Shown: positions 5,997-6,781 of the stretch, piece by piece | Position numbering within the stretch: position 1 is the stretch's first letter | How the letters are laid out: each line of letters begins with the position of its first letter | Source: Paracoccaceae bacterium | Lineage (GTDB): Bacteria > Pseudomonadota > Alphaproteobacteria > Rhodobacterales > Rhodobacteraceae | Assembly: GCA_030625695.1 (NCBI GenBank) | Contig: DAOUQK010000208.1 | Location: forward strand, 1 to 6,781 | DNA: 6,781 nucleotides | Reading direction: 5' to 3' | Notes under the pieces: model-generated | What the model saw: the letters and a program-made list of their open reading frames with translations, nothing else | The model's database searches: none | What the model was told of the DNA's origin: nothing | Translations under genes and position numbers: made by a program

Positions 5997-6248
5997 ATGA
6001 AATCCAACACAGGATGCTTATGGCTGCGGCTCGTCGGCCTCGTGATCGGGGCGAGCTTGTTGAGCGCCTGTGCGACGGTCAGTTCTGAACAAGACATAGG
6101 TGCCTGTCCGCCGGTGGTGGAATATGACGCGGGTTTTCAGGCTCAGGCGGCAAAGGAAGTGCAGGCATTGCCAAAGGAAACGGCGATTGTGGAAATGCTA
6201 AACGACTATGCGGTTATGCGGGACCAAGCGCGAGCGTGCCCCATTTGA
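5997..6248 (+). CDS. Small lipoprotein, possibly from a prophage lysis region
   Basis: This 83-residue protein starts MKSNTGCLWLRL, followed by a hydrophobic segment and the lipobox LLSAC (21-25). Signal peptidase II should therefore cleave before Cys25 and leave a lipid-anchored mature protein of 59 residues. The mature part has Cys37 and Cys81, which could pair, and begins CPPVVEYDAGFQ, followed by a helical stretch rich in Ala, Glu and Gln ending DYAVMRDQARAC. From memory, small lipoproteins with a PPVVEY-like start and a DYxxMRxQARAC-like end occur beside lysis genes in alphaproteobacterial prophages, where an outer-membrane spanin role would fit. That is recollection, not a search. No holin, endolysin or inner-membrane spanin is visible here, so it may be a phage leftover or an ordinary envelope lipoprotein. 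The gene stands alone, convergent with the zinc-finger fragment. Confidence 0.8.
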   Translation: MKSNTGCLWLRLVGLVIGASLLSACATVSSEQDIGACPPVVEYDAGFQAQAAKEVQALPKETAIVEMLNDYAVMRDQARACPI

Positions 6249-6289
6249 CCGCCAACTCCAACGGCGACGAGCGATTCCTCCACCCGATT

Positions 6290-6528
6290 CTAGGCAGACT
6301 TTCTGCCATTGGGCAGCTTTGCCTTTCCTGAGCATTTCGGATACCGCACACATCCCAGAAACCGGCCATAGCGACCAGAGCGTTCTACCAGCCAGCCATC
6401 AGCGCAGGTTGGGCAAGCTGGGAATTTCTTCCCACAGGAACATGTGGCGTCTGAAGCAGTACTTTCTCGTGAAGGCATGCCCTTTTCACATTCGGAGCAA
6501 GTCGGGGCAAAATTACCGCATAGCTGTT
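6290..6528 (-). pseudogene. Topoisomerase-type zinc-finger protein, 5' part lost to an IS
   Basis: On the minus strand a frame runs into the insertion sequence and ends at TAG 6290-6292. The part outside the IS encodes about 78 residues with nine cysteines. They include CSEC, CSC and then CPTC-x17-CVRYPKC, preceded by GRFLGC-type wording. The last piece is a topoisomerase-type C4 zinc finger (zf-C4_Topoisom), with Cys22, Cys25, Cys43 and Cys49 counted from the internal ATG at 6476-6478. Such fingers end topoisomerase I, some helicases and some Mrr- or NERD-type nucleases, so the parent gene cannot be named. The frame has no start before the IS edge. It could only be made as a 62-residue stub from the internal ATG, which has a poorly placed GGG before it. 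I read this as the 3' remnant of a gene split by IS insertion. Confidence 0.65.
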
Positions 6529-6553
6529 TGAATCGCCCCGGGTTTACCGGAGA
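6529..6553. repeat. Terminal inverted repeat of the IS3 element
   Basis: The sequence starts TGAATCGCCCCGGG and continues into ACCGGAGAG. The inner boundary is approximate because the partner repeat is not in the window. The outer boundary coincides with where the zinc-finger frame stops resembling a cysteine-rich protein. Confidence 0.5.
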
Positions 6554-6569
6554 GTGTTTTGTTCAAATG

Positions 6570-6781
6570 TCAGGCAACTTTATCAAGGTCGTTCAAGTTT
6601 TCATAGAAGGCCTCCTCTGCTTCTTGTGGCGTGATGTATCCGATGGCGCTGTGTAGGCGTTCGGTGTTGTACCAGTTCACCCATTTCAGGGTTTCCCATT
6701 CGACCCGTCCGACGGTTTTCCATGGGCCGAGGAAGTTGATGACTTCGGTTTTGAACAGGCCAATCGTGCTTTCGGCCAGCG
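6570..6781 (-). CDS. IS3-family transposase OrfB, C-terminal end (partial)
   Basis: The final 69 residues of an IS3-type DDE transposase read from the right edge to TGA (complement of 6570-6572). The fragment begins LAESTIGLFKTEVI; the Glu coded at 6771-6773 matches the last catalytic residue of the DDE triad in IS3 transposases. It continues with GPWKTV and WVNWYNTERLHSAIGYITP, the typical W-x3-YN-x2-RLH-x3-G-x4-P ending of OrfB (rve core). The two Asp residues and OrfA lie outside the window. OrfB is normally made as an OrfAB fusion by -1 frameshifting, which cannot be examined here. Confidence 0.9.
   Translation of the reverse strand, partial: LAESTIGLFKTEVINFLGPWKTVGRVEWETLKWVNWYNTERLHSAIGYITPQEAEEAFYENLNDLDKVA

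Larger units (their letters stand above)
6529..6781 (-). mobile_element. IS3-family insertion sequence, transposase 3' end (partial)
   Basis: The right edge of the window is the terminal part of an IS3-family element. It holds the C-terminal end of the OrfB transposase on the minus strand, about 40 bases of non-coding end, and a boundary placed at 6529. That boundary starts with TG, as IS3 ends do, and runs TGAATCGCCCCGGG, close to the TGAACCGCCCCGGG ends I recall from IS3 elements in this bacterial group. The other end and any target duplication lie outside the window. Confidence 0.8.

Noticed and set aside
1..6781. CRISPR arrays, tRNA, rRNA or riboswitches
   Set aside because: No regularly spaced repeats, cloverleaf or known riboswitch core was seen on either strand.

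Overview
This window looks like part of an alphaproteobacterial chromosome or large replicon, most likely from the Rhodobacteraceae/Roseobacter group. That placement is inferred from the GC-rich codon usage of the main genes, the style of the Lon-like, P-type ATPase and ferric-reductase-like proteins, and the IS3-type element at the right edge. No database search was possible, so family assignments rest on visible motifs.

Layout, left half. The window opens inside the 3' end of a LonB-like ATP-dependent protease (2-322). An ATGA overlap couples it to a 268-residue protein that looks like two degenerate universal-stress-protein (UspA) folds (319-1125). A 354-base non-coding gap (1126-1479) follows. 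It carries two candidate operator sites: a degenerate FNR/NnrR-like site at 1264-1277 and a perfect TTGCCA-TAG-TGGCAA dyad at 1350-1364. Next is a complete type II P-type cation ATPase (1480-4143). Then comes a six-helix haem/flavin oxidoreductase of the ferric reductase/NADPH oxidase superfamily (4196-5515). Its last codons overlap a strong ribosome binding site and the start of a 36-residue single-helix membrane protein (5508-5618).

Layout, right half. A lower-GC 378-base gap (5619-5996) has no convincing gene, but it holds a 9-base direct repeat at 11-base spacing and a 17-base dyad. A small lipoprotein (5997-6248) with a clear lipobox follows; its style recalls prophage lysis-region lipoproteins. 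Convergent to it is the C-terminal fragment of a topoisomerase-type zinc-finger protein. That fragment is cut off at about 6529 by the end of an IS3-family insertion sequence, whose transposase 3' end fills the rest of the window on the minus strand.

How the genes may work together. Lon-type proteolysis and UspA-like proteins suggest a stress module. An ion-motive ATPase, a transmembrane electron-transfer flavohaem protein and a tiny membrane protein form the next apparent transcription unit. The ATPase/oxidoreductase/small-protein trio is the most promising candidate for an uncharacterised functional unit. The right end looks like accessory DNA shaped by mobile elements.
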